Shown: one piece after another, positions 36,292 through 45,500 of the stretch | How positions within the stretch are numbered: position 1 is the first letter of the stretch | Layout of the letters: each line of letters begins with the position of its first letter | Assembly (NCBI GenBank): GCA_964410665.1 | Contig: CAYPIE010000001.1 | Coordinates: forward strand, 185,569 to 249,568 | DNA from: CAYPIE01 sp964410665 | GTDB lineage: Bacteria; Planctomycetota; Planctomycetia; Gemmatales; Gemmataceae | Reading direction: 5' to 3' | Length of the DNA: 64,000 bases | Made by a program: the position numbers and the translations under genes | The notes under the pieces: model-generated | What the model saw: the letters and a program-made list of their open reading frames with translations, nothing else | What the model was told of the DNA's origin: nothing | Databases searched by the model: none

Positions 36292-38499
36292 TCATGGTGA
36301 GCCGTTTCGGGGAGGCAGTTCTCCTTCGGGAATGCGTTCTCTCCAAGCTTGCTGGATAGCGCGGCGTTGCTCTTGCGGTGCAGCTGCGTTGAACAAGAAG
36401 CGAGGGTCTTGCAACGCTTGGGGATCAAGACGGCTAAGATGCCAGAAGGCCAGCTCTCGGATGGGCAGCTTTTCGTGGTTCATGTAATCCAGCAAATAAC
36501 TATAAGTATTCGCGTCGTTGATCTGCTGTGGGGAAAAGTCGTGTAGTAAGGTCAGTAAGGCATCCGCTTGACCAGGAAAGTACCCTTTCTTCTCAACTAA
36601 CACCTGATGCAGCAGTCGATCATGGTCTCGCCCGCTACCGGACCAATGCCGCAGTGCAAAGATGGCAGCCCCGCGAAGGTCGGGATGTTCGTCGTTGCCA
36701 AGAAAATCGACTAAGGCCGATAGATCCCCCAAGGACTCCAGGACTAACACACTAATCACGCGGAGGGCCAACGCTTGCGGGCTTGGCTTGGGCGACAAGT
36801 CTTGCAGGTTCTCGGCGAGCACAACCGAAAGATTGCTGTCAGGACTGGCCAGACGCTTGCTCAGTTCTTCGAGTGCCTTTTCCGACTCCAGAGCAAATCT
36901 TCGGCCTTGGGCCTCTTTTGGCAACGAGCGGTTGAACAATCGCTCCGCTTGCGCAGGCTGCAGAGGCAGCGGTTGACCGATGCGAGCCGTGTTACTGTCC
37001 CAAACCACTAATGTGGGTGCGTTCAGATCTGGGTAACGCTTCGGACCAATCTGTAATTGCGCGGTGCCTTGTTCCACTCCCAGCCACAGTTCGGTCGTGG
37101 GTCCCTGTCCTCCCTCCTCGCGGCTGAAACCGACTCCCGGCAAATAGCGTCCATACCGATCCACCAGCACCCGGGTTTCTGGACCAGCCAAAGTCAGATC
37201 CCAGATTTCCTGATTCGCCCGCACCCGAACACGCATTGGCCCGGGCCGTTGTGGCTGCAAGAAGATTCTGCCATCAACCAGTCTCAAGTCGGCAGCATAC
37301 CCCTCCGGTGGGGCATAGAGCACGACCTGACTTTCGAGCAGTGGTAAGTTGAGAAACTCTGGAAGGTTCCCCCAAAGTTCAAGCTGCAACCCTGAGTCCA
37401 ACACGATCAAACTGTGGTAGCCTGCTGGACTCAGGAGTGCGTCGGTGGTGAAGACAGTCGGCCGGTCTAGCGTGACGCGTTCCCAATTTTCACTGCCCAG
37501 CCTGCGCGTGACCAGCAAGGTATTCTGGGAATCAAACTGGCCAATGCCCGTTCGTTCCTGTCGTGGTGGGAGGTCCTGGGGTGGCGCGATCGGTCCTTTG
37601 TTTGGTTGCTTGGGAACCACTGGCTTGGGAGCGTCCTTCTTCGGAGGAATGCGAACGGGTGCATCCGATTTCATTTTGGGGGGAGTATCTGGGAGAGCCT
37701 TTGTCTTGGGCGCCTCCGCTTTGGGCATCTTTGCACGAGGAGGGTCGGGGGTTGTTGCACCTTGCCCGGAGGGCTTGCCCGTGGGCTTGGCGGCGGGTTG
37801 GGTCACTGGCATTTTGTCAGCATCGAGACGTTGGTCGAGGGCCGCAAGCAAGACCGAGGAGGTTTCTCCCACCACGGGGCCCTGTTCGTCGGCCCTTGGT
37901 AACGCTTGGCGTACGGAGAATACCAAGGCAACCAGCAGCAGTAACAAGCCACCGACCGGAACCAGCTTGTAAAACCAGCCTTTCTGCCGCGAATACGGGG
38001 GCAGGCCTAATAAGAGCGGTTCCTCGTTCGACTCGGCTTCGAACTCCACAGGATCGATACTGGGCACGGTGGCAGCAGCAATCGGTTTCCGGTATGGAAT
38101 GGATTCACGACCCCGGACTAGACGGTACATCCGTTGTCGGGCTGTCGGCGGTACATGGGCCGGTTCGACTTCGACCAGACTGAGAATCTGATGACAAGCC
38201 GCCACATCTGCCAAGTGGGACTCTGCTTCCAGGCAATGTCGCTCAAATTCCTCGATCTGGTCGGCCGAAAGTTCATTATCCAGGTATTCGGCAACGGTAT
38301 TGGCGTCATCATATTTGCTACCGCCCGTGAGCGGAGGGACACTCAAACCGCGACGGCGAATACTCTTTTGAATCCGGTCGATGAGTTCGCGAGCCCGCTC
38401 ACTCTCAGCAATCTTCTCGCCCATGCCCTTGACATCATCGGGATGTTTGAGGGCATCATCCAAGTAGGTGAGAAGCGTTCGCAGGGTAAGACGCAACAT
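36292..38499 (-). CDS. Membrane protein with anti-sigma-like N-terminus, FecR-like domain and HEAT-like C-terminus
   Basis: From ATG 38499 (735 residues) the N-terminal ~130 residues resemble planctomycete anti-sigma/zinc-finger-like regions (NTVAEYLDNELSADQIEEFERHCLEAE). A transmembrane helix lies near 185-205, followed by a Pro/Lys-rich linker (to about 315). A FecR-type beta domain (VDGRIFLQPQRPGPMRVRVRA and similar) spans about 330-500, and the C-terminus has HEAT-like helical repeats (about 590-735). The layout suggests a membrane signal transducer or regulator of an extracytoplasmic sigma factor. No sigma gene is adjacent. Confidence 0.72.
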   Translation of the reverse strand: MLRLTLRTLLTYLDDALKHPDDVKGMGEKIAESERARELIDRIQKSIRRRGLSVPPLTGGSKYDDANTVAEYLDNELSADQIEEFERHCLEAESHLADVAACHQILSLVEVEPAHVPPTARQRMYRLVRGRESIPYRKPIAAATVPSIDPVEFEAESNEEPLLLGLPPYSRQKGWFYKLVPVGGLLLLLVALVFSVRQALPRADEQGPVVGETSSVLLAALDQRLDADKMPVTQPAAKPTGKPSGQGATTPDPPRAKMPKAEAPKTKALPDTPPKMKSDAPVRIPPKKDAPKPVVPKQPNKGPIAPPQDLPPRQERTGIGQFDSQNTLLVTRRLGSENWERVTLDRPTVFTTDALLSPAGYHSLIVLDSGLQLELWGNLPEFLNLPLLESQVVLYAPPEGYAADLRLVDGRIFLQPQRPGPMRVRVRANQEIWDLTLAGPETRVLVDRYGRYLPGVGFSREEGGQGPTTELWLGVEQGTAQLQIGPKRYPDLNAPTLVVWDSNTARIGQPLPLQPAQAERLFNRSLPKEAQGRRFALESEKALEELSKRLASPDSNLSVVLAENLQDLSPKPSPQALALRVISVLVLESLGDLSALVDFLGNDEHPDLRGAAIFALRHWSGSGRDHDRLLHQVLVEKKGYFPGQADALLTLLHDFSPQQINDANTYSYLLDYMNHEKLPIRELAFWHLSRLDPQALQDPRFLFNAAAPQEQRRAIQQAWRERIPEGELPPRNGSP

Positions 38500-38802
38500 A
38501 CACACCGCCTTCGCTGGATTGGATGGAAACTCAATCTGGTTAAGGAGTGGCCTGTTGAGGCAGATTTCGTGCAACAATTTGGAAAAAAGATCAGAGGGCG
38601 ACTCGGTTTCCGGAGGATCGTGGCAGCTGATTCCCGTTAGGACATGATTTTCAGCTTTAAACGGATCCTCACGCTGGTAGGTGCTGGTCGTGTGGAGAAC
38701 CGACCTGGCCAGCGCTCAACTCGATGGGCAGGGTTGCCCGTACGGGGGCCATCCCTAAACCAGGCATAAGTTTCGGTGGACCCGGTGTCGCGGACCAAAT
38801 GC
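38500..38802. other. Divergent intergenic region upstream of nuoN
   Basis: About 300 bases between the minus-strand FecR/HEAT gene start (38499) and nuoN (38803). A candidate nuoN extension from GTG 38776 is possible. I see no tRNA, strong hairpin or confident promoter. Two divergent promoters are expected here. Confidence 0.5.
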
Positions 38803-40485
38803 ATGTTCCCAACCACGCCGCTGCTCGAACAGACCCAGGCGAGTCTGTTCCAGGACCTCAAGGCATTTCTTCCAGAATTGCTTCTTATCACTGGCATGGT
38901 GGTGATGCTATTGGTTCGGGTTTTTACGCGCACACGTCAGAGCCTGTTGCCGCTGGCGATGCTGACAGCCTTGGTCGCTTGTCTGAGTGCTGTGGGCCAA
39001 TGGTTTGCACAGCCGGACCTTCGTTCTGGGATTCAGGAGATGGCGAACTCGTCAACCTACCGCGGTTGGGGTCCGTCGCTGGCCACCGCGCTCGGTTGGG
39101 TCGTCGATGGCTTGCCTTCGCCCGACGGTCGCAACTTGTTTACTGGGTTGTTGCGTTACGATGCGTTTGGAGTATTCCTCCACATTTTGTTGACGGGTCT
39201 GTTGCTGCCATTCTTTGCTTTGTGTTGGACGACGGGTTTGCCCGATCGCGAAGATTCCGCGGATTTTGCCATTCTGATCCTGGGTGCGACGCTTGGGATG
39301 TTGTTGATGACCTCAGCACAGCATTTGCTGATGGTGTTTATCGCGATCGAAATGGCATCGCTGCCTAGTTATGCTTTGGCCGGCTTTGTCAAAGGCCGGC
39401 GTGGCGCCTCCGAAGCGGCATTGAAGTATGTAATTTTTGGCGCTGCTTCAGCGGGGGTCATGTTATATGGCATCAGTCTCATCACCTTAAAACTAGGGAC
39501 TGGCAATCTCGCCGAGATCGCTCAGGGCTACCAGCAGGTGGTCGCGCAGCAAGGTCACTTGGATGCAATCCTGCTTGCGGGAACCCTATTTGTGCTGGTG
39601 GGTTTGGGTTTTAAGCTGGCGGCAGTGCCGTTTCATTTTTGGTGTCCGGATGTCTTTGAAGGGGCCTCAGCGGAAGTTGCTGGTTTTCTCTCGGTGGCTT
39701 CCAAAGCGGCGGCGGTCGCACTCACCATCCGCCTGGGCATGACCCTCACCGGCAACCCCGACTCGCCCGCGGTCTTACGCCAGGGGATGATGTTCGGTTT
39801 GGGTCTGCTCGGCGCTCTCACCATGACCTTCGGAAACCTGGCTGCGTTTGGCCAGAGGAACCTCAAGCGTCTCCTGGCCTACTCGACGATTGCCCATGCC
39901 GGCACCATGTTACTCGGAGTGGCCACACTAAGTCTGGTCGGAAACGCGGCAGTATTATTTTATATGATAGCGTATGTATTGATGAACCTAGGTGCCTTTG
40001 CGGTCGTGGCGGTGATCCGCAATGCGATTCGATCGGAGCAACTCCAGGATTATGCTGGTCTTATGGAACGCTTACCTTTTTGCACGATTGCCTTAATCGT
40101 CTTTTTGGTGAGTCTATTGGGTTTGCCGCCTCTAGCGGGTTTTGCCGCGAAATTCCAGATCTTTGCTGGGCTGTTTGCCGAGGCGAATGCTTGGTCCCAG
40201 GTCGGGGAGAGCCTACTGAGCCGGTTATTTGGTGGTCTATTGCTCCTGGGAGCATTGAACACGGTCTTGAGTACCGCCTATTATTTACGCGTCGTTCGGG
40301 TCATGGTTCTGGAAGAAGCCCCCTCCCAAGCGATCCTGGCTGACCGACCCTCCCTCGGGTCCCGCCTCGTCATTGTTCTATTGTTGATAGGCGTTCTGGT
40401 AGTGGGCATCGTCTGGGGACCGCTCGCCGAGTTTAGCCGACAGGCAGCAGACACGCCCATGGCGGTGCCAAGTGAGGCCAACTGA
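38803..40485 (+). CDS. nuoN: NADH-quinone oxidoreductase subunit N
   Basis: An integral membrane antiporter-like subunit of complex I: the IEMASLPSYALAGF and SEAALKYVIFGAASAGVMLYG segments are NuoN hallmarks, and more than a dozen hydrophobic helices span the 560 residues. The conserved Lys/Glu residues of the proton path are in these helices. ATG 38803 is used; GTG 38776 would extend it by nine residues, and neither has a strong ribosome site. No other nuo gene is in the window; the neighbour downstream is an unrelated small gene two bases away. Confidence 0.9.
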   Translation: MFPTTPLLEQTQASLFQDLKAFLPELLLITGMVVMLLVRVFTRTRQSLLPLAMLTALVACLSAVGQWFAQPDLRSGIQEMANSSTYRGWGPSLATALGWVVDGLPSPDGRNLFTGLLRYDAFGVFLHILLTGLLLPFFALCWTTGLPDREDSADFAILILGATLGMLLMTSAQHLLMVFIAIEMASLPSYALAGFVKGRRGASEAALKYVIFGAASAGVMLYGISLITLKLGTGNLAEIAQGYQQVVAQQGHLDAILLAGTLFVLVGLGFKLAAVPFHFWCPDVFEGASAEVAGFLSVASKAAAVALTIRLGMTLTGNPDSPAVLRQGMMFGLGLLGALTMTFGNLAAFGQRNLKRLLAYSTIAHAGTMLLGVATLSLVGNAAVLFYMIAYVLMNLGAFAVVAVIRNAIRSEQLQDYAGLMERLPFCTIALIVFLVSLLGLPPLAGFAAKFQIFAGLFAEANAWSQVGESLLSRLFGGLLLLGALNTVLSTAYYLRVVRVMVLEEAPSQAILADRPSLGSRLVIVLLLIGVLVVGIVWGPLAEFSRQAADTPMAVPSEAN

Positions 40486-40487
40486 GA

Positions 40488-40949
40488 ATGAGCGAACCTC
40501 TGACAGAGCGTTTGTTGCAGGATGTCTATTGTCGTGAACAACGTAGCTTGTTGCACTACATTATCCAGGCACTGCCGTATGTTAGTGTCCATCACCGTCC
40601 GCTTCTAAATCAACTTCGTGACTTGGCAGAGCGTGAGCAGGCATGCCTCGACCAAATTGCTTCGAGCATGCTGCAGCAAGGGATGCTCTTACCGCCCTTG
40701 GGACCTTTTGCTGCGGCCTACACCCACTACAACTACGTCGCATTGAAAACGATCTTGCCCAAGTTGCTCCAAGAGCAATCTGCCCTGCTGACGCAGCTCA
40801 ATGCCGAAGCAACGGCTTGCACGGATGCCGAGCCCGCTCGTCTGCTGCGTAGCTTGTACGAACTCAAGGCCAAGCACCGAACCGAATTGGAGGCGATGCA
40901 GGCATCGCTGAGTCATGGAACTGATCGACACCCATGCCCATCTCGATGA
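40488..40949 (+). CDS. Small helical protein of unknown function (153 aa)
   Basis: Starts two bases after the nuoN stop, so translation is probably coupled. Predicted all-helical, with heptad-like Leu spacing and His/Glu pairs (VSVHHRPLLNQLRDLAEREQ), faintly reminiscent of a helical bundle, but no metal-binding pattern is convincing. The 3' end overlaps tatD by 35 bases. I do not recognise the family. Confidence 0.6.
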   Translation: MSEPLTERLLQDVYCREQRSLLHYIIQALPYVSVHHRPLLNQLRDLAEREQACLDQIASSMLQQGMLLPPLGPFAAAYTHYNYVALKTILPKLLQEQSALLTQLNAEATACTDAEPARLLRSLYELKAKHRTELEAMQASLSHGTDRHPCPSR

Positions 40950-41688
40950 TGAGCGGTTTGCCGAGGACTTGGAAGAAGTACTCGCGCGGGCAACGGCTGC
41001 GGGCGTCGTGCGTGTTCTGACCATTGGCATTGACCGGTCGACGAGTGAGGCCGCGGTGATCCTCGCTCGCGAACACGCTCTTCTAGGCGCGGTGGTCGGC
41101 ATCCAACCCAACCATGCTGGGGAAGTCGCTCCTGGAGATTGGGATACCATCGTGGAATTGGCCAAGGAGCCTCATACCGTGGCAATTGGCGAGACCGGTT
41201 TGGATCGCTACTGGGACCGCTGCCCGTTTCCGGTTCAAGAACAGGCCTTTCGGCGTCATTTACAACTATGCAAGGAATTCGACAAACCTATTGTCATTCA
41301 TAGTCGCGATTGTGATACGGATATGGTCCGCGTCTTAGGCGAAGCGTACCAGCAGCACGGTCCGATTCGCGGTGTGATGCATTCATTCACGGGAACAACA
41401 GCCACCGCGGCCGCCTGTGTGGGCTTCGGTTTACACATCTCGTTTGCTGGCATGGTGACTTACAAGAGTGCTGCCTCTCTCCGCGCGGTTGCGGCCGAGG
41501 TGCCTGCGGATCGACTGCTTGTCGAAACTGATTGTCCGTATCTGGCCCCCGTACCCATGCGGGGTCAGCGGAACGAGCCAGCCTTCGTGGTCCATACCGC
41601 GGCTTGTCTCGCCGAAATCCGCCAGGTAGGTTTCCAAGAGATTGCGGCATTGACGACGCAGAATGCCCGGAGCTTATTTGGTCTGTAA
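40915..41688 (+). CDS. TatD-family metal-dependent DNase/hydrolase
   Basis: All TatD landmarks are visible: DTHAHLDD near the start (metal His pair), GETGLDRYWDRCP, VIHSRD, HSFTG and ETDCPYLAP. At 257 residues it is full length. TatD enzymes are metal-dependent 3'-5' exonucleases or related hydrolases acting in the cytoplasm. It overlaps the preceding gene by 35 bases and converges on the adenosylhomocysteinase gene. Confidence 0.92.
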   Translation: MELIDTHAHLDDERFAEDLEEVLARATAAGVVRVLTIGIDRSTSEAAVILAREHALLGAVVGIQPNHAGEVAPGDWDTIVELAKEPHTVAIGETGLDRYWDRCPFPVQEQAFRRHLQLCKEFDKPIVIHSRDCDTDMVRVLGEAYQQHGPIRGVMHSFTGTTATAAACVGFGLHISFAGMVTYKSAASLRAVAAEVPADRLLVETDCPYLAPVPMRGQRNEPAFVVHTAACLAEIRQVGFQEIAALTTQNARSLFGL

Positions 41689-41741
41689 GACGGTCACAAG
41701 CAAACTTAGCTCTGCAAAGTGGGGAGTGTGGAAGGGAGATC

Positions 41742-41767
41742 TGCCCTGAACCCACGGGCCCAGGGCA
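41742..41767. terminator. Hairpin between convergent tatD and adenosylhomocysteinase
   Basis: A 7-bp perfect stem (41742-41748 TGCCCTG with 41761-41767 CAGGGCA) with a 12-base loop lies in the 98-base space between the TAA of tatD and the TGA that closes the extended adenosylhomocysteinase frame. No T-run; a weak bidirectional terminator candidate. Confidence 0.4.
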
Positions 41768-41786
41768 TTCGAACGTGTTGACGAAA

Positions 41787-41939
41787 TCAGGTGCCCTGTT
41801 CCCAGTCGTTGAGGTACTTGCTCTGATCGGCGGTGAGCGTGTCGATGGCCATGCCCATCGAATCAAGCTTGGCACCCGCGACAAACTCCTCGATCTCCAT
41901 CGGCACATCATGCACACCGATGCCGAGCTTCACTTTCTG
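41787..41939 (-). other. In-frame C-terminal coding remnant beyond the TAG of adenosylhomocysteinase
   Basis: Reading on past the TAG at 41940-41942 without any frame shift gives 50 sense codons ending at TGA 41787-41789. The peptide contains KLGIGVHDVPMEIEEFVAG, LDSMGMAIDTLTADQ and a terminal YLNDWEQGT, which fits the C-terminal pattern I know for bacterial adenosylhomocysteinases of this short class (ending in a WEQGT/WEEGT-like tail). It therefore belongs to the upstream gene, and the stop is abnormal. Confidence 0.85.
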
Positions 41940-43133
41940 CTAGATGCAGAGCACGGTAGTAAGGGCTTGGGTAGCGAAGCTCATGTCCATCACGCTAGGC
42001 GGATGGCCCTCGGCGGCAGCCAGGTTGACCAGTCGTCCGGCACCGACGACATGAATTCGCTTCCCGCCTTTAAGTTTATATTCATCAACGTGTTTGCGAA
42101 CGTTTTCCGTGATGTTGGTCGACTCTTGCTGCAGGGCGGGCAGTTCGAGTTCGACATCAAAGTGGCCGGAGTTACACACCATCGCGCCATCTTTCATGGC
42201 CAGGAAGTGCTCGCGTCGAATGATGTGTTTGTTGCCAGTGACGGTGATAAACAAATCCCCTTGCTTCGCGGCTTCGCCCATCGGCATCACCGTGAAGCCG
42301 TCCATGGCGGCCTCCAGTGCTCGTAGCGGATTGACTTCCGTCACCACTACTCGGGCGCCAAGACCGCGGGCGCGAAGGGCCACACCTTTGCCGCACCAAC
42401 CGTAGCCGGCAACGACAATGCACTTGCCTGCCAGCAGGACATTGGTTGCACGGATAATACCATCGAGCGTGGATTGACCGGTACCGTAGCGGTTGTCGAA
42501 CATGTGCTTGGTGTCAGCGTCGTTGACGGCGATCACCGGGAATTTCAGGACCCCATCCTTTTGCATGGCCCGCAGTCGGATGACACCGGTGGTGGTCTCT
42601 TCCATGGAGCCGATCACATTGGAAAATTTAGTCTTACGCTCTTCACTGGAGAATTTGGAGGCCCAGGCGCGGACCACTTCGTTGACATCGTCGAGGCGGT
42701 CAAGCATGATGAAGATCATTGAGGAGACCAAATCGGCTCCATCATCCATCGTCACATTCGGTTCCCATTCCAAAGCATTGACAATGTGCTTGTAATAGGT
42801 CTTACCATCTTCCCCGTGAATGGCACATACTGTAATGCCGTAATCAGCGACCAGGCTGGCAGCCACATCGTCCTGCGTGGACAGAGGGTTGGAGGCACAC
42901 AGCAACACATCCGCGCCACCGGCTTGAAGCGTCCGAACCAGATTGGCGGTTTCAGCGGTCACGTGCAAGCACGCCGCCATGCGGTACCCTTGCAGTGGTT
43001 TCTCTTTGGCAAATCGTTCGCGAATTGCCGCCAATACAGGCATGTCCTGATCGGCCCAGAGAATCCGCTTTTTGCCCTCCGGGGCCTTTTTCAGGTCACG
43101 GACGTCCGATTGCACGGTGATGGCAGTCGCCAT
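41940..43133 (-). CDS. ahcY: Adenosylhomocysteinase, interrupted by an in-frame TAG near its C-terminus
   Basis: Hydrolyses S-adenosylhomocysteine to adenosine and homocysteine in the methyl cycle; NAD-dependent. The N-terminal catalytic part and the NAD-binding motif GYGWCGKGVALRARGLGARV are intact, as is HFDVELELPAL. The frame stops at TAG 41940-41942 after 397 codons, just after MDMSFATQALTTVLCI, whereas the next 50 codons in the same frame encode the expected C-terminus. ATG 43133 follows GAAAGGAACGAG. If taken literally, the protein lacks the C-terminal helices needed for tetramer packing and the shared NAD site in this family; function is then doubtful. Confidence 0.85.
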   Translation of the reverse strand: MATAITVQSDVRDLKKAPEGKKRILWADQDMPVLAAIRERFAKEKPLQGYRMAACLHVTAETANLVRTLQAGGADVLLCASNPLSTQDDVAASLVADYGITVCAIHGEDGKTYYKHIVNALEWEPNVTMDDGADLVSSMIFIMLDRLDDVNEVVRAWASKFSSEERKTKFSNVIGSMEETTTGVIRLRAMQKDGVLKFPVIAVNDADTKHMFDNRYGTGQSTLDGIIRATNVLLAGKCIVVAGYGWCGKGVALRARGLGARVVVTEVNPLRALEAAMDGFTVMPMGEAAKQGDLFITVTGNKHIIRREHFLAMKDGAMVCNSGHFDVELELPALQQESTNITENVRKHVDEYKLKGGKRIHVVGAGRLVNLAAAEGHPPSVMDMSFATQALTTVLCI

Positions 43134-43232
43134 ACTCGTTCCTTTCGTTGAAATCTTGCAGACAAACAAACCGTAGGGAGTTTATAGGGAATTGGACTGT
43201 ACTTGCCAGGGGGGCTTTTTCCGACCTCCCCC

Positions 43233-43261
43233 TTTACCATGTTCGGGTCGGGTGCTACGAT
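43233..43261 (+). promoter_or_regulatory. Possible rpsB promoter
   Basis: TTTACC (43233-43238) followed after 17 bases by TACGAT (43256-43261) gives a weak sigma-70-like pair, about 110 bases before the rpsB GTG. The divergent adenosylhomocysteinase starts at 43133. Each box matches consensus at four of six positions, so this is a suggestion only. Confidence 0.3.
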
Positions 43262-43367
43262 ACTTGTCTTACCTCGACCGACCCAGGGTCGTGGGGTTTG
43301 TGGGGAGGTTTGTCATGGTGGAAATCTTACCGAACCAGTGGGGCAGACCGGGGCAGGAGGAGTTTGC

Positions 43368-44369
43368 GTGGCGATTGTTCAAGTAAAAGAATTACTCGAA
43401 GCTGGGGTTCATTATGGCCACCGAGCCAGTCGCTGGAACCCCAAGATGCGCCCCTACATTTTCGGTAAGCGAAATCTCATCCACATCATTGACTTAAAGG
43501 AAACCGTCCGCGGCCTATTACGGGCATATCGCTACGTAGCCCAGGTCGTGAGTCGAAATCAATTAGTGCTTTTTGTGGGTACCAAGCGTCAAGGCAAAGA
43601 GATTGTTGAACGCGAGGCCTGCCGCTGCGGAATGCCGTACGTCAGTGAGCGCTGGCTTGGTGGAACCCTGACGAATTTTAAAACGATCCGCAACCGGTTA
43701 AAGCGGTTGCAAGAGCTCGAAGGCATGTGGCTTCCCGGAGGTCAGTCCCCAAGTCAGGTCGACATGACCGCCTACATCGCCGGGATGATGACCGAAGCAG
43801 GGAAAATGGATCTGGGCAATGCTCCGCCGACAGCGTCGATCCATACCTATTCGAAGAAGATGGTCTCTACTCTGAGCCGTGAACTCATCAAGATTCGCCG
43901 GAACCTGCAGGGCATCCGGGATATGAACCGTTTGCCCGATGCGATTGTGGTCATTGATCCCAAACGTGAGGACATTGCTGTGCGTGAAGCCAAACGCATG
44001 GGAATTCCTACGGTGGCCCTGATCGATACCGATAGCGATCCAGATCTGGTCGATCTGCCAATCCCAGGCAACGATGACAGTATCCGGGCGATTGAAGTGA
44101 TTCTGCATAAGTTAGCCGAAGCGGTCCTCGAAGGGCGTTCGGCGTTGCCACCCGAGCAGCAAGCACTGATCAAGCCCCGACCGGTTCCTTCGAGTCTTCA
44201 GCCTGGGGCTAAGGAAGCCAGCACCCCACCGGCACATCCAACCGATGATCAGCCGGTCCCGGCTTTTCCGAATGCACCGGTCGCTGCCAATGCCAACGCG
44301 AATGGCTCAATCACCGAGAGCGACGGGGAAGCAGCGAACCCCAATCCTGAACCGCGTGTCGTTGAATAG
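43368..44369 (+). CDS. rpsB: 30S ribosomal protein S2
   Basis: The start at GTG 43368, five bases after GGAGGAG, gives the canonical S2 beginning with VKELLEAGVHYGH and RWNPKM. Other S2 motifs follow: VLFVGTKRQGKE, RWLGGTLTN, LPDAIVVIDP and IPTVALIDTDSDP. The 333 residues exceed the common ~240 because of a Pro/Ala/Asn-rich, acidic tail from about residue 255 to the end. The stop is TAG, showing that TAG is a normal stop here. tsf follows, as usual. Confidence 0.95.
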   Translation: MAIVQVKELLEAGVHYGHRASRWNPKMRPYIFGKRNLIHIIDLKETVRGLLRAYRYVAQVVSRNQLVLFVGTKRQGKEIVEREACRCGMPYVSERWLGGTLTNFKTIRNRLKRLQELEGMWLPGGQSPSQVDMTAYIAGMMTEAGKMDLGNAPPTASIHTYSKKMVSTLSRELIKIRRNLQGIRDMNRLPDAIVVIDPKREDIAVREAKRMGIPTVALIDTDSDPDLVDLPIPGNDDSIRAIEVILHKLAEAVLEGRSALPPEQQALIKPRPVPSSLQPGAKEASTPPAHPTDDQPVPAFPNAPVAANANANGSITESDGEAANPNPEPRVVE

Positions 44370-44458
44370 ATCAGCAACCGCAGCCGGCCTCCAGTCCATG
44401 ATCCGAAGGTCGGGTCGGAGGTCTCTGTTGGGAGCCTGGGGAGAAGAGTACGATCACT

Positions 44459-45331
44459 ATGAGCAGTATTCCCGCGACCACCGTCAAGCAATTGCGCGAC
44501 CGCACCAACCTGCCGTTCGCCGAGTGCAAGAAGGCGCTCGAAGAAGCTGCAGGTGATATGGACAAGGCCATCGACATTTTGCGGATTCGCAATAGCAAAC
44601 TCGCGGTCAAAAAGGGCGAACGGGAAACTACCGAGGGACGAATCGCGGTCTTTATCGATCCCAAGACCCCAATTGCCGCGATCCTTGAGATGCGTTGTGA
44701 GTCGGCCCCGGTCGCGAAAAGCGAGGGCTTTATCCAGCTGGCCAACGAGCTGGTCGAGCATATCGCCAACAAGAATCCCGCGACCACCGAGGAATTCCTC
44801 GCACAGCCCTTCTTCGCCAAGTCCGATCAGACGGTGACGGATCGAATCAATGAAACCTTGGGCTTGATCCGGGAGAATATGAAGCCTGCACGCTTCCGTC
44901 GCTTTGAGGCGACGTGTGGCCAGTACATCCACCATGATGCTTCAGTTGGTGTGCTCCTTGCCGTCAAAGGGGCGGCGGCCGATCCGGATTTTCTCCGCGA
45001 AGTATGCATGCACGTGGCTGCGTTCCATATTGTGCCGGTGGCAACAACCCGCGAGCAAGTTCCCCAAGATATTATTTCCAAGGAACGCGAACTCGCGGTG
45101 GCCAAAGCACAAGCTTCGGGCAAGCCAGCCAACATTGCCGAGAAGATCGCCGAGGGGCAGCTGAACGCCTGGTACAAAGACAATGTCCTGGTCGAGCAGC
45201 CGTTCATCAAGGATGACTCCAAGACCGTCGGACAGGTCCTGAAAGAGAAGGGTTTCGAAGTCCTCGACTTTGTTCGCTACAAGGTCGGCGAGGTTGAGGG
45301 CGGCGAAGAAGCCGATGCCGACGAAGCCTAA
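44459..45331 (+). CDS. tsf: Elongation factor Ts
   Basis: Guanine-nucleotide exchange factor for EF-Tu. The N-terminal UBA-like segment is KQLRDRTNLPFAECKKALEE, and the core has HHDASVGVLLAVKG and the KPANIAEKIAEGQLNAWYKD region. At 290 residues it is full length. The start ATG 44459 follows GGGGAGAAGAG. It lies 89 bases after rpsB, in the conserved rpsB-tsf order. Confidence 0.95.
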   Translation: MSSIPATTVKQLRDRTNLPFAECKKALEEAAGDMDKAIDILRIRNSKLAVKKGERETTEGRIAVFIDPKTPIAAILEMRCESAPVAKSEGFIQLANELVEHIANKNPATTEEFLAQPFFAKSDQTVTDRINETLGLIRENMKPARFRRFEATCGQYIHHDASVGVLLAVKGAAADPDFLREVCMHVAAFHIVPVATTREQVPQDIISKERELAVAKAQASGKPANIAEKIAEGQLNAWYKDNVLVEQPFIKDDSKTVGQVLKEKGFEVLDFVRYKVGEVEGGEEADADEA

Positions 45332-45500
45332 GGCCGTCGAGCACAGTGCAGAATAACTGTCACTTGCCCAACCGTGTGCGCTGGTTCAGGTCGGTCGTGC
45401 TTGTCTCGACCGATCTGGCTTCGCTTCGCTGTTTGTGAATTTACTCCACACGTTTTCCCTGCTGCCAACGTTGACCGGTACTGACTAGGATTTGCCAATC

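Noticed and set aside
41940..41942. TAG in adenosylhomocysteinase as a pyrrolysine or reassigned sense codon
   Set aside because: TAG ends rpsB (44367-44369), hemL (45904-45906) and others normally, and no pyrrolysine-related gene is in the window; the remaining explanations are error, mutation or read-through.
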